Below, in pieces: positions 7,137 to 8,245 of a stretch of 8,245 nt of DNA. Position numbers and translations under genes: made by a program. The stretch's first letter is position 1; each line of letters opens with the position of its first letter. Source of the DNA: Rickettsiales bacterium (GTDB lineage: Bacteria; Pseudomonadota; Alphaproteobacteria; Rickettsiales; JANQQO01); the NCBI GenBank assembly GCA_028289305.1, contig JANQQO010000103.1:1-8245 (forward strand), read 5' to 3'. The notes under the pieces are model-generated. The model was not told the origin of the DNA. It saw only the letters and a list, made by a program, of their open reading frames with translations, and did no database searches.

Positions 7137-7784
7137 CTACAGCTGAGCAGATTGGTTTTTACTTTTACCCACTAAATGCTGTTCGCGAGCGACAGCTATG
7201 AATGACTTTTTGTCTTCTAGGTGAGATGGACCTCTTTCAAAATCAAGTTTGAATGTACCAAAAACATTTGCATGTAAACCAATTCTTTCTGCAAATCTTA
7301 CTATGGCACCTTCCATACCTGCATAAGGAAAACACGTAAAGATATCTACTTCCTCTTCTTCAAAGAGTCGGCGTGACACTTCTTGAAAAAGACCACGTAT
7401 TATTTTTATAGATTGTTTGTACTTTTCATCAATAGCAGCGGTAGAGAGCTCTGCCATTTTTAAACCAGCTATATTGATGCCATTATCTTCAAACAGGCTA
7501 GCGGTGGTGACGGGCTTACTCTGTTTGAGTGCTAGCGCATCAAATCCTCGACTCTCGTTACTCCCAGGTTCAAAGATGACAGCGCGTATGCCTCCGATTA
7601 CATGCCGGTCTTCATTCTTTTCTGTATCAATAATAAGGAAAAGGCGACTGTTGGGCGTTTTATCGTAAGTTTTTCCTTCGTCTGGGTACTCTTTCTGAAA
7701 TACGTTTGCTCGTACTTGAGAGAATTGCCTGATTAGGTCAGGGTGATTAGCTGGATCCGTAACATATCTATATTCAATACTCAT
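7137..7784 (-). CDS. GNAT-fold / autoinducer-synthase-like N-acyltransferase, uncertain
   Basis: A 215-residue soluble protein that I do not recognise with certainty. The layout suggests an acyl-CoA N-acyltransferase (GNAT) fold of the LuxI/N-acyl-amino-acid synthase kind. An N-terminal helix ends in RANVFQKEYPDEGKTYD (26-42). A strand pair follows, SRLFLIIDT and HVIGGIRAVIF. Then comes KMAELSTAAIDEKYKQS, recalling the conserved Glu-Ser-x-hydrophobic strand, a long helix, DIFTCFPY, and FAERIGLHANVFGTF at the C-terminal strand. Substrate is unknown. Base composition is clearly lower in G+C (about 40 per cent by eye) than the genes around it, suggesting recent acquisition or a lineage-specific gene. 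It is convergent with the prenyltransferase gene (7 bases between stops) and lies downstream of 16S rRNA on the same strand, so rRNA read-through could reach it. The start ATG has an AGGAA stretch close upstream. Confidence 0.55.
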   Translation of the reverse strand: MSIEYRYVTDPANHPDLIRQFSQVRANVFQKEYPDEGKTYDKTPNSRLFLIIDTEKNEDRHVIGGIRAVIFEPGSNESRGFDALALKQSKPVTTASLFEDNGINIAGLKMAELSTAAIDEKYKQSIKIIRGLFQEVSRRLFEEEEVDIFTCFPYAGMEGAIVRFAERIGLHANVFGTFKLDFERGPSHLEDKKSFIAVAREQHLVGKSKNQSAQL

Positions 7785-8026
7785 CTTCCTGTTTCCTAGT
7801 TAAGGGCAACAGTTTTAATGATACCAATGATAAGTTAACAAAAGGTTAACCAGAGGGGATTTTTTGTAGGTTTAGTGCTTCGCACCATAAGATATTGATT
7901 TTTAGGGATATAGCTGGTGCATCGTAGGATAAAAAAGGAAAGAAATGGAGGCGGTAGGTGCGTTGTTCTTTAGAATGCGCAGATGGTAGACTCCGAAGAA
8001 TCTAGACATGCCGTGCATTTCCTTAG
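7785..8026. other. 16S trailer / intergenic region without tRNA
   Basis: A 242-base stretch between the 3' end of 16S and the acyltransferase gene. No tRNA T-arm or acceptor pair is visible on either strand, and no 23S start. On the minus strand it holds, in order, the UUCG hairpin (8004-7987), a pyrimidine stretch ending in TTTTTT at 7937-7932 that could mark loss of transcription, a GCACCA/TGGTGC stem (7920-7882), and a GTTAAC-CTTTT-GTTAAC dyad (7850-7834) upstream of the acyltransferase start. The dyad may be an operator or part of a promoter; no convincing -35/-10 pair was found. Confidence 0.6.
7987..8004 (-). other. RNA hairpin with UUCG tetraloop in the 16S trailer
   Basis: Minus strand TAGATTC-TTCG-GAGTCTA forms a 7-pair stem (one G-U pair) closed by the especially stable C(UUCG)G loop, 23 bases after the mature 16S end. 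It probably has a role in rRNA maturation or protection. Confidence 0.6.

Positions 8027-8245
<219 letters not shown>

Noticed and set aside
7127..7150. TGAGCAG direct repeat around the convergent stops
   Set aside because: Seven bases repeated once can arise by chance, and no insertion boundary is otherwise visible.
7785..8026. Possible tRNA-Ile or tRNA-Ala remnant after 16S (GGGATATAGCTGGTGC on the plus strand)
   Set aside because: It is on the wrong strand for the rRNA transcript, and there is no anticodon stem, T-arm or acceptor match.

Overview
The window looks like a chromosomal segment of an alphaproteobacterium. The evidence is the type of HIT protein, the 3' end of a 16S rRNA gene running into a CTAAGG flank, and the overall gene complement. 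Most of it is GC-rich housekeeping and cell-envelope sequence. One gene next to the rRNA is clearly AT-richer. Lineage cannot be fixed without a database. The 16S gene is not followed by tRNA-Ile, tRNA-Ala or 23S, an arrangement best known from Rickettsiales.

Left part, minus strand (1-1776): a tightly coupled operon of three genes in the order marR-type regulator, class I glutamine amidotransferase of the PuuD/peptidase C26 type, and an RluB/RsuA-family rRNA pseudouridine synthase that runs off the window. Both junctions are ATGA stop/start overlaps. A near-consensus sigma-70 promoter (TTGACA, 17 bp, TATCAT) sits only about 12 bases before the marR start codon. Just upstream of it are four exact 8-bp tandem repeats.

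Positions 1860-2012 hold two inverted copies of a C/G-rich palindromic repeat with a conserved hairpin and a variable hairpin. They lie between the 3' end of purH and the marR promoter. The complete purH (2061-3629, minus) encodes the last two steps of de novo IMP synthesis. Divergent from it is hinT (3758-4129, plus) with a perfect TATAAT box.

Positions 4176-7129 (plus) are the main interest: three packed genes homologous in order to DprE1 (FAD oxidase), DprE2 (SDR reductase) and the UbiA-type phosphoribosyltransferase Rv3806c. Together these would attach phosphoribose to a polyprenyl phosphate and epimerise ribose to arabinose. The likely product is polyprenyl-phospho-arabinose, the lipid donor of D-arabinofuranose best known from mycobacteria. 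The residue equivalent to the benzothiazinone-target cysteine is alanine here. The phosphatase and the arabinosyltransferase of the pathway are not in the window.

Right end: an AT-rich GNAT-fold/autoinducer-synthase-like gene (7137-7784, minus), a 242-base trailer with hairpins but no tRNA, and the 3' end of 16S rRNA (minus). The 16S fragment has an A1409-U1491 pair in the decoding site instead of the usual C-G.
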